Assembly: GCF_027622855.1 (NCBI RefSeq)
Contig: NZ_JAPZVR010000010.1
Location: 4,005 to 65,249 of the forward strand
Direction: 5' to 3'
From: Glycomyces algeriensis
GTDB lineage: Bacteria; Actinomycetota; Actinomycetes; Mycobacteriales; Micromonosporaceae
DNA length: 61,245 nucleotides
Position numbers and translations under genes: made by a program
Shown: positions 1-8,118 of the stretch, one piece after another
Numbering within the stretch: position 1 is the stretch's first letter
Layout: each line of letters begins with the position of its first letter
The notes under the pieces: model-generated
The model's database searches: none
Told to the model about the DNA's origin: nothing
Seen by the model: only the letters and a program-made list of their open reading frames with translations

Positions 1-42
1 TCCCGCCGGGTACACCTACGGTCCAGTCCGTCGCACTGGGCG

Positions 43-64
43 GCCCGGCTCGAATGAGCCGGGC
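43..64 (-). terminator. Terminator hairpin after the export operon
   Basis: A perfect 9-bp stem (GCCCGGCTC / GAGCCGGGC) with a 4-nt loop lies 22 bases past the permease stop codon. It has no U tract, which is common for actinobacterial terminators. Bases 1-42 show nothing else. Confidence 0.6.
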
Positions 65-86
65 ACCACCGTTCTCCATGGCGCGC

Positions 87-1997
87 CTACTGGGCCGCGA
101 GGGCCTCGGTCGGCGAGAGCCGGGACGCCCGGATCGCCGGGTAGAGCCCCGCGACCGCGCCGATGAACAGCGTCGCGCCCACCCCGCCCACACTCGCCCA
201 GTACGGCACCACCGCAGGCCAGCCCTGCGAGGACGCGTACCCGACGGTGACCATGGTCCCGATGAGCACCCCGCCCAGGCCGCCGAGCGCACTGAGCAGC
301 AGCGACTCCGCGAGGAACTGCACCCGCACCTGGCCGCGCGTCGCCCCGAGCGACCGCCGCAGCCCGATCTCGCTGCGCCGCTCCAGCACCGAGATCACCA
401 TCGTGTTCGCGACCCCGACGCCGCCGACGAGCAGCGCCACCGCGCCGAGCCCCAGCAGCATCCCGGTGAACGCGGAGTCCACCGCCTGCTGCGCCTCGAG
501 CGCGTCCGAGGGCCGCGACACCGACATCTCATCGGGCGCCGAAGGATCGGCCGTCGCCGCGAGCACATTCGCCACATCGAGCACGTACGCGTCCTCGGCG
601 CGGGTGTAGACCGTGGTCGCGTGCCCGTCGAACGCGAGGTACGCCGCCGCGGACTCCCAGCCGATGAGCGCCGTCAGGTTCAGCTCCGGCGCGAGCGCCA
701 CCGGCTCCAGCACGCCCACCACCGAGAACCACTGCCCGCCGATGTAGACGTCCACGCCCGCGCCGGTGACCCCCAGCTGCTCGGCGGCGCTTGACCCGAG
801 CACCACCGCCGGGTACTGCGACGTGGCCTCGTTCAGCCACACGCCGTCCGCCAGTGCCGCACCCACCGTGTCGAGCAGGTTGAGCTCGGCGGCGCACACG
901 GTCATGCCGCCGCTCTGCCCCTCGGGAATCCGGTCCGACCGGTACACGCTCACGTCCGGCACCACCCCGGTCGCCGCGACCTGCGTGACCGGCGCGATCC
1001 GGCCGATCATCGACACCGCCTCGTACGGCAGCACCCCGACCTCGCCGCTCATCATCGACGTGCCCGGCGTGACCGTGAGCAGGTTCGTGCCGAGCGCCGC
1101 GAGCTGCCGGTCGAGCTCCGCCCGGCTCGACGACGAGATCCCGACGACCGCGATCATCGCCGCGATCCCGATCGCGATCCCCAACGCGGACAACCACGCC
1201 CGCAGCGGCCGCGTCCGCAGGCCGGTGGCCCCCACCCGCAGCACGTCCCCCGGGCGCATCCGCGCCGCCCGCAGCGACTTCGCCGAAGGCTCCGCCGGAC
1301 CGGACGACCGCAGCGACCGCATCCGGCGAGCCCCCTTCCGCCGCTCCGGCGGCGGGCCGGCGTCCGGAGCCGGATCTGGACCGGAAGTCGGTGCCGAAGC
1401 GGCGGCCAGCGCGGGTTCGAGCGGACCTCCCTGCGGAGCGGCTCCCGGTTGCGGTCGCGAAGGCGCACTTGCCGGTCGTCTCGGCGGTGCCTTGTCCGAG
1501 CCCGAAGCATGCGGTTCGTTCCGCGAAGGCCCGCCCGGTGCTCGTGGTTCCGAGCGGCTTCCCGGCGCGTCGGTCCCGCTGGTCCTCGGCGCCGGTCCCG
1601 TCCCTCGATCGGGCGGCGGTGTCGCCGAAGCGGCGCCCGGCTCCGATGCGGGCGGACCTCCCCGCGACGCCGCTCCTGGTTGCGGTCGCGAAGGCGCACT
1701 TGCCGATCGAATCGGCGTCGTCGACTGCTCGACGCCTGGCGCGGGCTCGAGCGGAGCACTACCCGGTTGCGGTCGTGAAGGCGCGCCATTCGGTCGACTC
1801 GGCACCGCCTTGTCCGCGTCCGAAGCCGGAACGGGTTCGCTCCGTGAAGACCCGGTCGGCGTTCGCGGTCCAGGTCGGTCGCCCGCTGGACTGGTCGCGT
1901 CGGCTTTCGGTGCCGGCGGGGCGGGGATCGGCGGAGGCGGCCAGTCGCCCGGCGGCGGCTCCTCCCCGCTGCCCGGACCGCTTGGGGGCGTTGTCAT
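87..1997 (-). CDS. MacB/FtsX-type ABC transporter permease with long disordered N-terminus
   Basis: Inner-membrane permease of a MacB-like export system, 636 aa. A normal FtsX/MacB core runs from about residue 247: first membrane helix around 268-292, a large extracytoplasmic MacB-PCD-type domain, then a C-terminal FtsX domain with three helices and the typical segment NTMVISVLERRSEIGLRRSLG. The first ~245 residues are unusual: Pro/Ala/Ser/Gly-rich, predicted disordered and cytoplasmic, with the motif APSRPQPG three times (about 72, 101 and 178). The start codon directly abuts the stop of the ATPase gene, which favours translation of the full form by coupling; an internal ATG at residue 247 would give a standard-size permease but has no visible ribosome site. 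Substrate unknown; MacAB-type systems export lipoproteins, peptides or macrolides. Confidence 0.85.
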   Translation of the reverse strand: MTTPPSGPGSGEEPPPGDWPPPPIPAPPAPKADATSPAGDRPGPRTPTGSSRSEPVPASDADKAVPSRPNGAPSRPQPGSAPLEPAPGVEQSTTPIRSASAPSRPQPGAASRGGPPASEPGAASATPPPDRGTGPAPRTSGTDAPGSRSEPRAPGGPSRNEPHASGSDKAPPRRPASAPSRPQPGAAPQGGPLEPALAAASAPTSGPDPAPDAGPPPERRKGARRMRSLRSSGPAEPSAKSLRAARMRPGDVLRVGATGLRTRPLRAWLSALGIAIGIAAMIAVVGISSSSRAELDRQLAALGTNLLTVTPGTSMMSGEVGVLPYEAVSMIGRIAPVTQVAATGVVPDVSVYRSDRIPEGQSGGMTVCAAELNLLDTVGAALADGVWLNEATSQYPAVVLGSSAAEQLGVTGAGVDVYIGGQWFSVVGVLEPVALAPELNLTALIGWESAAAYLAFDGHATTVYTRAEDAYVLDVANVLAATADPSAPDEMSVSRPSDALEAQQAVDSAFTGMLLGLGAVALLVGGVGVANTMVISVLERRSEIGLRRSLGATRGQVRVQFLAESLLLSALGGLGGVLIGTMVTVGYASSQGWPAVVPYWASVGGVGATLFIGAVAGLYPAIRASRLSPTEALAAQ

Positions 1998-2702
1998 TCA
2001 GACCACCTCTCCGTCGCGCATCGCGACCTGCCGCGGCAGTGACCGCGCGATGTCCTGGTCGTGCGTGATGACCACGACGGTGGTCCCGGCCTCGTGCAGC
2101 TCGTGCAGCAGCGCCATAACGCCGGACCCGGACACCGAGTCGAGGTTGCCCGTCGGCTCGTCCGCGAGGAGGACCGCCGGTTCGCCGACGATCGCCCGTG
2201 CCACCGCCACCCGCTGCCGCTCGCCGCCGGACAGCTCGTTCGGCAGGTGGTCCAGGCGGTGTCCGAGCCCGACCTTCTCCAAGGCCTCGGCGGCACGGGT
2301 CCGCCGGTCCGGGCCGCGCCGGCCCGAATAGAGCAGCCCGTCCGCGACGTTGTCGAGCACCTGCTGGCCCACGGCGAGGTGGAACTGCTGGAACACGAAC
2401 CCGATCCGGGTGGCGCGCAGCGCTGACAGCTGCTTGTCGCGCAGCCGCGCCACATCGAACCCGTCGATGCGCACCGTGCCCTCGCTGGGCCGGTCGAGCG
2501 TGCCGATGAGGTGCAGCATCGTCGACTTGCCCGAGCCGGAGGGGCCGACGATCGCGCACATCTCCCCCGCGTCGATCCGCAGGGAGACGCCGCGCAGCGC
2601 CCGCACCCCGCCGGGATACGTCTTCGAGACGCCGTCGAGCTCGACCACCGGCCGCGGCCCGGTCGGCGGGGCCTCCACGGTCGCCTCCGCGAGGGCGCTC
2701 AT
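1998..2702 (-). CDS. ABC transporter ATP-binding protein (MacB/LolD type)
   Basis: Cytoplasmic ATPase that powers the adjoining permease, 234 aa, the usual length of the family. Walker [10 protein letters not shown] is at residues 53-61, followed by a Q-loop (FVFQQFHL), signature [14 protein letters not shown], Walker [13 protein letters not shown] and the switch histidine (VVITHDQD). The start was chosen at MSALAEAT because its ATG overlaps the TGA of the upstream fusion-protein gene by 4 bases (ATGA), so translation is coupled. The longer upstream open frame only reads through the fusion-protein gene out of phase. Confidence 0.9.
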   Translation of the reverse strand: MSALAEATVEAPPTGPRPVVELDGVSKTYPGGVRALRGVSLRIDAGEMCAIVGPSGSGKSTMLHLIGTLDRPSEGTVRIDGFDVARLRDKQLSALRATRIGFVFQQFHLAVGQQVLDNVADGLLYSGRRGPDRRTRAAEALEKVGLGHRLDHLPNELSGGERQRVAVARAIVGEPAVLLADEPTGNLDSVSGSGVMALLHELHEAGTTVVVITHDQDIARSLPRQVAMRDGEVV

Positions 2703-3787
2703 GAGGGCACCACCACGGACATGCCCGCTTCGAGGCCCTCGCCGCTCACTTCCACCGAGCCGTCCGCGAACAGGCCCGTGTCGACCGCGATCACCTCGGT
2801 GGTGTCGCCGTTCGCGATCTCGAGGCCGTATCCGCCGCCGCCGAGGCCCAGCAGGGCCTCCACCGGAACGGTGAGCACGTCGTCGGCCGTCTCGCCCGCG
2901 AAGCCGACGTCGACCGCGGCCTGGTCGAGCCCGTCGAACACCGCCGGGTCGTCCGCGGCCACCGTCACCTCCAGGTACGTGACGCTCTCGGTGCCGCTCT
3001 GGGACTCCTCTTCGCTCACCAGGGACTCGGAGTCGGCGATCGTGCCGGTCGCCTCGGTGCCGTCCGGGAGCGTGATCGCGACGGCCTCGCCGACCGTGAC
3101 CAGCTCCTGGTCCTCCAGTTCGACCTCGACGGTGACGACCTTGTCGAGGCCCGTGTAGTCGAGGACCGGCGAGCCCGGCTGGACCGGATCGCCCAGCTCG
3201 ACCCCGACCGTGTCGACCCGGACCTCCCCTGGGGCGTAAGCGATCTGGCCCAGGTCGATGACCCCGGTCTCCGGCAGGCCCAGGTCCTCCTGCCACTCCT
3301 CGACCGCCTCCGCGGTCGCGTCCGTGTACTCGTCGTCCACAGTGAACCCGTCGTATCCGAGCTTCGAGAGGTTCTCCTCGAACTGCTTCACGTCCGAGCC
3401 CTCGGCGCCCGGGGTCAGCGACCGGTACGCCGGGAGCGTCCCGTACAGGAGGGTCACCGGCTCGTCGTCGACGGCGAACAGCTCGCCGCCGCGCTCGATC
3501 ACGTCGCCCGCCTTCGGCAGCGCCGTGAACGTGCCGCTCTTCAGGCAGTCGAGGCCGATCACGTCCCCGAAGCCCAGGTCGCCCGAGACCGTGACGGTCT
3601 CGGTGAGGGTCTGTTGCACGACCTCGGCGGTCGCCGGGGTCTCCTGCGACGCGCCGGCCTCGGCCTCGTCGAAGAACGCCCGCGGATCGAAGCCGAGGGC
3701 GGCCGCGGCCGCCCCGGCGGCGGCGACCACGACGGCGGTCACGGCCACGGCCTTCCCGGCGCCGCCCTTGCGGCGCTTGCGGGTCAT
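2699..3787 (-). CDS. Membrane-fusion (HlyD/MacA-like) protein with peptidoglycan-binding domain
   Basis: Cell-envelope adaptor partner of the ABC transporter, about 362 aa. It has an N-terminal membrane anchor (roughly residues 12-32), a PG_binding_1-like segment around residues 115-165 ([22 protein letters not shown]) and C-terminal beta-rich lipoyl/barrel segments typical of actinobacterial efflux periplasmic adaptors. The ATG at 3787 follows a GAGGA ribosome site and shares a base with the TGA of the lipoprotein gene (TGATG); a GTG three bases upstream is the alternative start. Its 3' end overlaps the ATPase gene, so the four genes form one operon. Confidence 0.85.
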   Translation of the reverse strand: MTRKRRKGGAGKAVAVTAVVVAAAGAAAAALGFDPRAFFDEAEAGASQETPATAEVVQQTLTETVTVSGDLGFGDVIGLDCLKSGTFTALPKAGDVIERGGELFAVDDEPVTLLYGTLPAYRSLTPGAEGSDVKQFEENLSKLGYDGFTVDDEYTDATAEAVEEWQEDLGLPETGVIDLGQIAYAPGEVRVDTVGVELGDPVQPGSPVLDYTGLDKVVTVEVELEDQELVTVGEAVAITLPDGTEATGTIADSESLVSEEESQSGTESVTYLEVTVAADDPAVFDGLDQAAVDVGFAGETADDVLTVPVEALLGLGGGGYGLEIANGDTTEVIAVDTGLFADGSVEVSGEGLEAGMSVVVPS

Positions 3788-4335
3788 CACTCGTCCTCAT
3801 CAGGGCGCTCGGGACGCAGTTCCGCGCACGCCTCGTCGGCCGCCTGGAACTCGTCGCTCTGCGGGTCGAAGCCCTGCTCGCCGTTCATCATGATGCCGCC
3901 GTTCGGCTGGGGGTCCGGGAACTCGGCGATGCCGTTCTCCCGCATGCACTCGGAATAGTCGAGCAGCGCCTCGTAGATTTCGGGGTCGAGCGTCTCGCCC
4001 TCCCCGGGGCCGGGCATCAGGTCCTCGCAGGCCTCCTCGGCCGCCTTGAAGTCCTCGTCCTCCGGGTCGATGCCCTCGGGCAGGGACAGGCCCACCCCGT
4101 TCTCGCCGTTGCGCTCCGGGTCCGGGAAGTCCGGAATGCCGTTCTCCCGCATGCACTCCGAGTACGCCAGCGCCTGCTCGAAGCCGTCCAGGTCCTCGCC
4201 GTCGCCGGCGTCCTCGCTCGCGGATTCGGTGGCGCCGTCGGCGGTGGCGACGCCGCCGCCGTCGTCGTCGTCGCTGCAGGCCGCGACCGACAGGGCCATG
4301 AGACCCAAGAGGAGTGCGATCGTGTATCGCCGCAT
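3787..4335 (-). CDS. Secreted lipoprotein with a duplicated Cys-containing domain
   Basis: First gene of the export operon, 182 aa. A signal peptide ends in the lipobox SVAAC (Cys20), so it should be lipid-anchored outside the membrane. After an acidic linker two copies of a ~55-residue unit follow (about 50-105 and 118-175), each beginning [16 protein letters not shown] and ending with a second Cys in a short helix (EACEDLMPG and EACAELRPE), suggesting one disulfide per repeat. The start has ribosome site AAAGGAC at proper spacing. No family name recognised with certainty. Position suggests a substrate-capture or sensor role for the transporter or the divergent histidine kinase; this is inference. 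Confidence 0.75.
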   Translation of the reverse strand: MRRYTIALLLGLMALSVAACSDDDDGGGVATADGATESASEDAGDGEDLDGFEQALAYSECMRENGIPDFPDPERNGENGVGLSLPEGIDPEDEDFKAAEEACEDLMPGPGEGETLDPEIYEALLDYSECMRENGIAEFPDPQPNGGIMMNGEQGFDPQSDEFQAADEACAELRPERPDEDE

Positions 4336-4422
4336 GGATGTTCGTCCTTTCGCCGCCGCCGGGGAGGTCCCGGCGGCAGCACCAGTACAGTCGCGGCGGC
4401 GTTGCCCGGCCGTAAGCCGATT

Positions 4423-4442
4423 CGGCAATGCCGCGGCAATGC
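4423..4442. promoter_or_regulatory. Direct-repeat box, possible response-regulator site
   Basis: CGGCAATGC occurs twice with an 11-bp period in the divergent space between the export operon and the two-component genes. OmpR-family regulators bind tandem direct repeats with about this spacing, so this could be the operator for the adjacent regulator. A related reversed copy (GCGTTGCCC) lies upstream near 4400. Confidence 0.4.
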
Positions 4443-4463
4443 GGGGCGGGCCATGATGGGGGC

Positions 4464-5120
4464 ATGAGAATCCTGGTGGTGGAGGACGAGCCGCTGCTCG
4501 CCGATGCCGTGGCCGAGTGGCTGCGCGGTGAGTCGCACGCGGTGGACATCGTGTTCGACGGTGCGGCGGCGCTCGAGCGGTTCGGCGTGAACGACTACGA
4601 CGTGGTCGTCCTGGACCGGGACCTGCCGGGGGTGCACGGCGACCAGGTGTGCCGGGCGATCGCGGCCGGGCACGGGGAGACGCGGGTGCTGATGCTCACG
4701 GCGGCGTCGGACATCGACGACAGGGTGACCGGGCTGGCGCTCGGCGCTGACGACTACCTGCCGAAGCCCTTCGCGTTCCGGGAGCTGGCCGCGCGGGTCG
4801 CGGCGCTGGGGCGGCGGGCCCGGCCGGCGGCGCCGCCGGTGCTGGAGCGGGCGGGGATCACGCTCGACACGCACCGGCACCAGGTGTTCCGTGACGGGCG
4901 GTATGTGCCGTTGTCGCGCAAGGAGTTCGCGGTCCTGACGGAGCTGCTGCGGGCGGACGGCGCGCCCGTCTCGGCCGAGCAGCTGCTGGAGAAGGCCTGG
5001 GACGAGCACACCGACCCGTTCACGCAGGCGGTGCGCATGACCATCCTCAAGCTCAGGCGCAAGCTCGGCGACCCGCCGGTGGTCCTGACCGATCCTGGAG
5101 TGGGGTACTTCCTGAAATGA
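4464..5120 (+). CDS. OmpR-family response regulator
   Basis: Two-component transcription regulator, 218 aa. The receiver domain has the acidic pocket ED at 7-8, phospho-acceptor Asp51 (VVVLDRDLPG), a conserved T/A site (LMLTAASD) and Lys in LPKPF; a C-terminal winged-helix domain (about 125-218) ends GVGYFLK as is typical. The start at MRILVVEDE was chosen because the receiver fold begins there and the 12 upstream residues are not conserved-looking. It overlaps the kinase gene by 4 bases and is transcribed away from the MacAB-like operon, its likely target. Confidence 0.9.
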   Translation: MRILVVEDEPLLADAVAEWLRGESHAVDIVFDGAAALERFGVNDYDVVVLDRDLPGVHGDQVCRAIAAGHGETRVLMLTAASDIDDRVTGLALGADDYLPKPFAFRELAARVAALGRRARPAAPPVLERAGITLDTHRHQVFRDGRYVPLSRKEFAVLTELLRADGAPVSAEQLLEKAWDEHTDPFTQAVRMTILKLRRKLGDPPVVLTDPGVGYFLK

Positions 5121-6307
5121 GTGGCAGAGCTCCTGCAATGAAGCGCCGCATCCGACTGACGCTCCGGGCCCGCCTGACCCTGGTCTACGGCGGGCTGTTC
5201 CTCGCCGGCGGGGCGCTGCTGCTGGTCCTCACGTACAGCCTCGTCGAGCAGGGCATCCCCGATGAGGGGGCGATCATCCGGAGCTTCAACTCCGCCGGGG
5301 AGGAGGTCCCCCAGCCGGGGACCGAGGTGCTGACGGAGGACCAGAACCTGCGGCTGCTGGCCACGAACGAGGTGTGGGCCGAGGCGCTGGACGCGATCCG
5401 CAACCAGGGCCCGCTGGCGCTGCTGCTGGTCGGCCTCGGGACGATCGCGATCGGCTGGCTGGTGGCGGGGCGGATGCTGCGGCCGCTGCAGCGGGTGACC
5501 GACACGGCGGCGCAGATCGCGGAGTCCCCGGCGGCCGACCGGGGCCTGCACCAGCGGATCAAGGTGAGCGGTCCGCGCGATGAGCTGCGGGACCTCTCGG
5601 AGACGTTCAACCGGATGCTGGAGCGGCTCGACCAGTCCTTCGACGGGCAGCGGACGTTCATCTCGAACGCCTCCCATGAGCTGCGGACGCCGCTGACGGT
5701 GACGCGGGCGCTGCTGGAGGTGGCGCTGCACCGGCAGGACGCATCGGCGGAGGTGCGGCTGCTGGGCGAGACGCTGCTGGAGGTGAACGCCCGGCACGAG
5801 CGGCTCATCGAGGGGCTGCTGCTGCTCATGCGTTCGGACCGGGAGCTTGCCGAGCGGTCGTACGTGGACCTCTCGGACGTGGCGGAGTACGTGGTGGCGC
5901 AGACGCCCGCGGGCGGCGTCGCGGTGACGGCCGCGTGCGAGGAGGCGCCGACGCTGGGCGAGTCCGTGCTGCTGGAGCGCCTGGCGCAGAACCTGGTGGA
6001 GAACGCGATCCGGTACAACGCGCCGGAGGGCGGCTGGGTGCGGGTGGCGACCCGCCGCGAGGGCGCCTTCGCGGTCCTGGAGGTCGTGAACTCGGGCCCG
6101 GTCGTCCCCGCATTCGAAGTGGAGGGCCTATTCGAGCCCTTCCGGCGCTTCGGCACCGAGCGCCTCGCCACCGCCTCCAAGGGCGCCGGGCTCGGCCTGT
6201 CCATCGTCAGGGCAGTAGCGAAGGCCCACGGCGGTGAAGTGGCCGCCGTTGCCCGCGCCGAGGGGGGCCTGACGGTGACGGTGCGCCTGCCGGCCGCAGG
6301 CGACTGA
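5117..6307 (+). CDS. Sensor histidine kinase
   Basis: Membrane kinase partner of the upstream regulator, 396 aa. Two membrane helices (about 21-42 and 98-118) flank a short ~55-residue extracellular loop; a HAMP linker follows, then HisKA with phospho-acceptor His187 (SNASHELRTPLT), an N box (NLVENAIRYN, about 292-301) and a G box (GAGLGLSIVRAVAKAHGG). The small extracellular loop suggests sensing in or at the membrane, as in CutS/VanS-like kinases near efflux systems. The ATGA overlap indicates coupling; an ATG at 5138 is a second possible start. Confidence 0.9.
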   Translation: MSGRAPAMKRRIRLTLRARLTLVYGGLFLAGGALLLVLTYSLVEQGIPDEGAIIRSFNSAGEEVPQPGTEVLTEDQNLRLLATNEVWAEALDAIRNQGPLALLLVGLGTIAIGWLVAGRMLRPLQRVTDTAAQIAESPAADRGLHQRIKVSGPRDELRDLSETFNRMLERLDQSFDGQRTFISNASHELRTPLTVTRALLEVALHRQDASAEVRLLGETLLEVNARHERLIEGLLLLMRSDRELAERSYVDLSDVAEYVVAQTPAGGVAVTAACEEAPTLGESVLLERLAQNLVENAIRYNAPEGGWVRVATRREGAFAVLEVVNSGPVVPAFEVEGLFEPFRRFGTERLATASKGAGLGLSIVRAVAKAHGGEVAAVARAEGGLTVTVRLPAAGD

Positions 6308-6372
6308 CCGGGCTCGCTACGGGAGCTGCTACTGGGACTAGCCCGCTGCCGGCCGGCAGACCAGCGGGTATG

Positions 6373-6398
6373 AAAAAAGGCCCTGTCACCAGGGCCTT
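6373..6398 (-). terminator. Rho-independent terminator of the SRP RNA/tRNA-Thr unit
   Basis: Nine-bp stem AAGGCCCTG / CAGGGCCTT with a 4-nt loop, followed on the minus strand by a run of six U. It lies 3 bases past the CCA of tRNA-Thr. Confidence 0.85.
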
Positions 6399-6400
6399 AC

Positions 6401-6476
6401 TGGAGCCGCCTAACGGAATCGAACCGTTGACCTATTCATTACGAGTGAATCGCTCTACCGACTGAGCTAAGGCGGC
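6401..6476 (-). tRNA. tRNA-Thr(CGT)
   Basis: Complete cloverleaf: acceptor GCCGCCT/AGGCGGC, D arm GCTC...GAGC, anticodon stem ATTCA/TGAAT with loop CTCGTAA (anticodon CGT, reads ACG), T arm AACGG-TTCGATT-CCGTT and an encoded CCA. It starts only 3 bases after the SRP RNA, so it is very likely processed from the same transcript. Confidence 0.95.
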
Positions 6477-6479
6477 GGG

Positions 6480-6564
6480 GTCCCTCACGCACCCGACAGA
6501 GCCCGCTTATCCTTGCTGCCTTCCGGCCCTGGGGAGGTTCACAAGATGACGCCGCATGAGGGAC
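6480..6564 (-). ncRNA. ffs: Small bacterial SRP RNA (4.5S type)
   Basis: The apical hairpin shows the invariant SRP Ffh-binding elements: GGGCCGGAAGGCAGCAAGG with the GGAA-type tetraloop and the asymmetric loop partner AAGCGGGC. The 5' and 3' ends pair (GTCCCTCATGC with GCGTGAGGGAC), giving an 85-nt molecule, the short Alu-less form usual in actinobacteria. It guides Ffh and FtsY in co-translational membrane targeting. A TAGACT -10-like hexamer lies at 6573-6578 on the minus strand with no clear -35. Confidence 0.9.
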
Positions 6565-6692
6565 GGGCGAAAGTCTACCCCACGCCCTTCCCGCCGCCGA
6601 ACCGGGAGCGCCCGGATCGGGCCCGATGCAGCGCAGGTCACCTCGTTCAACCCGGTGGAAGTACTCCGGAGGCATCCGGTAAGGTCTTCCGC

Positions 6693-6780
6693 GGAGGATT
6701 CGCATAGTGGCCTAGTGCGCACGCTTGGAAAGCGTGTTGGGTTAACGCCCTCAGGGGTTCGAATCCCCTATCCTCCGCCA
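6693..6780 (+). tRNA. tRNA-Ser(GGA)
   Basis: Class II tRNA with a long variable arm: acceptor GGAGGAT/ATCCTCC, anticodon stem CACGC/GCGTG with loop TTGGAAA (anticodon GGA, reads TCC/TCT), T arm AGGGG-TTCGAAT-CCCCT and an encoded CCA. A TAAGGT hexamer at 6680-6685 could be its -10. Confidence 0.95.
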
Positions 6781-6795
6781 CTAGCGGGAAGAGAG

Positions 6796-6823
6796 AAGCC
6801 GGAGCGGTCGCTCCGGCTTTTTT
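6796..6823 (+). terminator. Terminator of tRNA-Ser
   Basis: Stem GCCGGAGC / GCTCCGGC extended by two A-T pairs, loop GGTC, followed by six T on the plus strand. Confidence 0.85.
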
Positions 6824-6843
6824 CGTGCCCTGTGCGCTGGGGT

Positions 6844-7182
6844 TCAGTCGCGGGAGGCGAGTCGGGCCAGGGCCTCGCCGAGTTCGGCGCGGAGGCGGCG
6901 GTTCTCCAGTTCCATGTCGAGCACGAGCTTGACGCCGGCGAGGTTGAGTCCGGAGGCGAGGAGTTCGCCGATGCGGCGGACGCGATCGATGTCGTCGTCG
7001 CTGTAGCGCCGGGTGCCCCCCGAGGTCCGGCGGGGCTCGACGAGGCCGCGCGCCTCGTAGACGCGCAGGGTCTGCGGGGCCAGGTTCAGCAGCTCGGCCG
7101 CGACCGAGATGCCGTAGACGGCGCGGTCGGGTGCGGGCCGGGCGGCGGGCTGCGGCTGGCGGTCCAAGTGCTCCTCCATCAT
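6844..7182 (-). CDS. hspR: MerR-family heat-shock repressor (HspR-like)
   Basis: Transcription factor of 112 aa. The N-terminal MerR winged helix spans about 22-85 (YGISVAAELLNLAPQTLRVY, then GGTRRYSDDDIDRVRRIGELL), with GLNLAGVKLVL as in HspR, and a short helical tail for dimerisation. It lacks the ligand or metal Cys residues of other MerR proteins. HspR represses hsp genes, and here the gene is divergent from hsp20, its likely target. The classical HAIR sequence (CTTGAGT-N7-ACTCAAG) is not visible in the 117-bp space, so the operator differs or the protein is only HspR-like. Either of two adjacent ATGs could be used. Confidence 0.8.
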   Translation of the reverse strand: MMEEHLDRQPQPAARPAPDRAVYGISVAAELLNLAPQTLRVYEARGLVEPRRTSGGTRRYSDDDIDRVRRIGELLASGLNLAGVKLVLDMELENRRLRAELGEALARLASRD

Positions 7183-7299
7183 GGCGGGAACGTACCCGCC
7201 GAGTTTATCTCTTATAGTCGGGTGGACGAAATCTGCATCGTGTGTTATATATTTTCGTATCGATCGGTAAGCACACTCTTTGCAGGAGGTGACCTGGCG
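7183..7299. promoter_or_regulatory. Divergent hspR/hsp20 control region
   Basis: Unusually AT-rich for this genome. Visible elements are GGCGGG-N6-CCCGCC (7183-7200) directly upstream of the repressor ATG, TATATT at 7248-7253 as a candidate -10 for hsp20, and ACGAAA...TTTCGT arms (7226-7231 and 7253-7258) spanning it. A strong ribosome site (CAGGAGGTGACC) precedes hsp20. Confidence 0.5.
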
Positions 7300-7746
7300 A
7301 TGCTGATGCGCACGGACCCGTTCCGCGAGCTCGACCGTCTCGCACAGCAGCTGCTCGGACAGAACGACACCCGGCTGGCCATGCCGATGGACGCGTGGAG
7401 GGAGGGACACCGGTTCATGGTGGAACTCGACCTGCCCGGCGTCAGAGAGGACGACATCGACCTCGAGGTCGAGCGCAACGTCCTCACCGTCAAGGCCGAA
7501 CGCCGCACTGTCGACAACGGCACTTTGGACAACGGCACTGCCGAGCCCGGCGACCGCGAGATCATCCACGCCGAACGCCCGGCGGGAACCTTCATGCGGC
7601 AGATCTTCCTCAGCGACGTCCTCGACACCGAGCACGTCGAAGCGGTCTACAGGGACGGCGTCCTCACGCTGACGATCCCCATGGCCGAGGAGGCCAAGCC
7701 ACGCAAGGTGCTCGTCGCCAGCGGCAAGCAGGCCATCGAGCAGTAG
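7300..7746 (+). CDS. Hsp20/alpha-crystallin family small heat-shock protein
   Basis: ATP-independent holdase chaperone, 148 aa. The alpha-crystallin domain covers about residues 28-135, with the hallmark GVLTLTIP near its end; short N- and C-terminal tails. Actinobacterial Hsp18-type proteins begin with MLMRTDPFRELDRL as here. The start has a near-perfect ribosome site (AGGAGGTGA) 9 bases upstream. Divergent from the HspR-like gene, which probably represses it. Confidence 0.9.
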   Translation: MLMRTDPFRELDRLAQQLLGQNDTRLAMPMDAWREGHRFMVELDLPGVREDDIDLEVERNVLTVKAERRTVDNGTLDNGTAEPGDREIIHAERPAGTFMRQIFLSDVLDTEHVEAVYRDGVLTLTIPMAEEAKPRKVLVASGKQAIEQ

Positions 7747-7812
7747 CGCACCCGTCCCGGACGCGGGGCGAGCACCCGCGTCCGAGACGGCATCGGACGG
7801 GAGGAACACACC

Positions 7813-8036
7813 ATGAGCGGCCGCGTCTACTACACGCGCGACGGCATCCCCGACTACGAACTGGTCTGCGACCACTGCGGTGCCCGGTTCGACTGCGGGG
7901 ACGACTCGTACTACAGCTGGCCGGTGCTGTGCGGCGCCGCCGAGGCCGAGGGCTGGCTGGTCGGGCCCGGACTCGACGGCGAGCACGTGTGCGCCCGCTG
8001 GGCTCCCGCGACAGCCGCAGGCTCGTCGCGGCATGA
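7813..8036 (+). CDS. Small Cys-rich protein, 3' end unresolved
   Basis: A strong ribosome site (GGGAGGAAC) precedes ATG 7813, 66 bases after hsp20. The first ~66 residues look like a real protein: Cys at 24, 27, 33, 46 and 65 (VCDHCGARFDC ... VCARW) suggest a zinc-ribbon-like fold. The odd point is that this frame has no stop codon before 11436; it runs through the terminator at 8068-8093 and antisense through all of clpC. A one-base shift after ~8001 would enter a frame that stops at 8034-8036, giving a ~74-residue protein. I therefore mark only the plausible gene body; an indel (natural or sequencing) near 8000 is the simplest explanation. Function unknown; co-expression with hsp20 is likely. 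Confidence 0.5.
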
Positions 8037-8067
8037 CGGCGCCATCACACGGCGCCAGGACGACGAA

Positions 8068-8093
8068 GGGGCGGGACCTCGCGGTCCCGCCCC
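8068..8093. terminator. Bidirectional terminator between hsp20 unit and clpC
   Basis: Perfect 11-bp stem GGGGCGGGACC / GGTCCCGCCCC with tetraloop TCGC, between convergent transcripts. Little U on either side. Confidence 0.75.
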
Positions 8094-8118
8094 TGTCTCG
8101 CTCTATCGGCCTCCGCGG

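Noticed and set aside
5185..6204. Long minus-strand ORF over the histidine kinase
   Set aside because: Ser/Arg-rich shadow frame typical of high-GC genes; no motifs or ribosome site.
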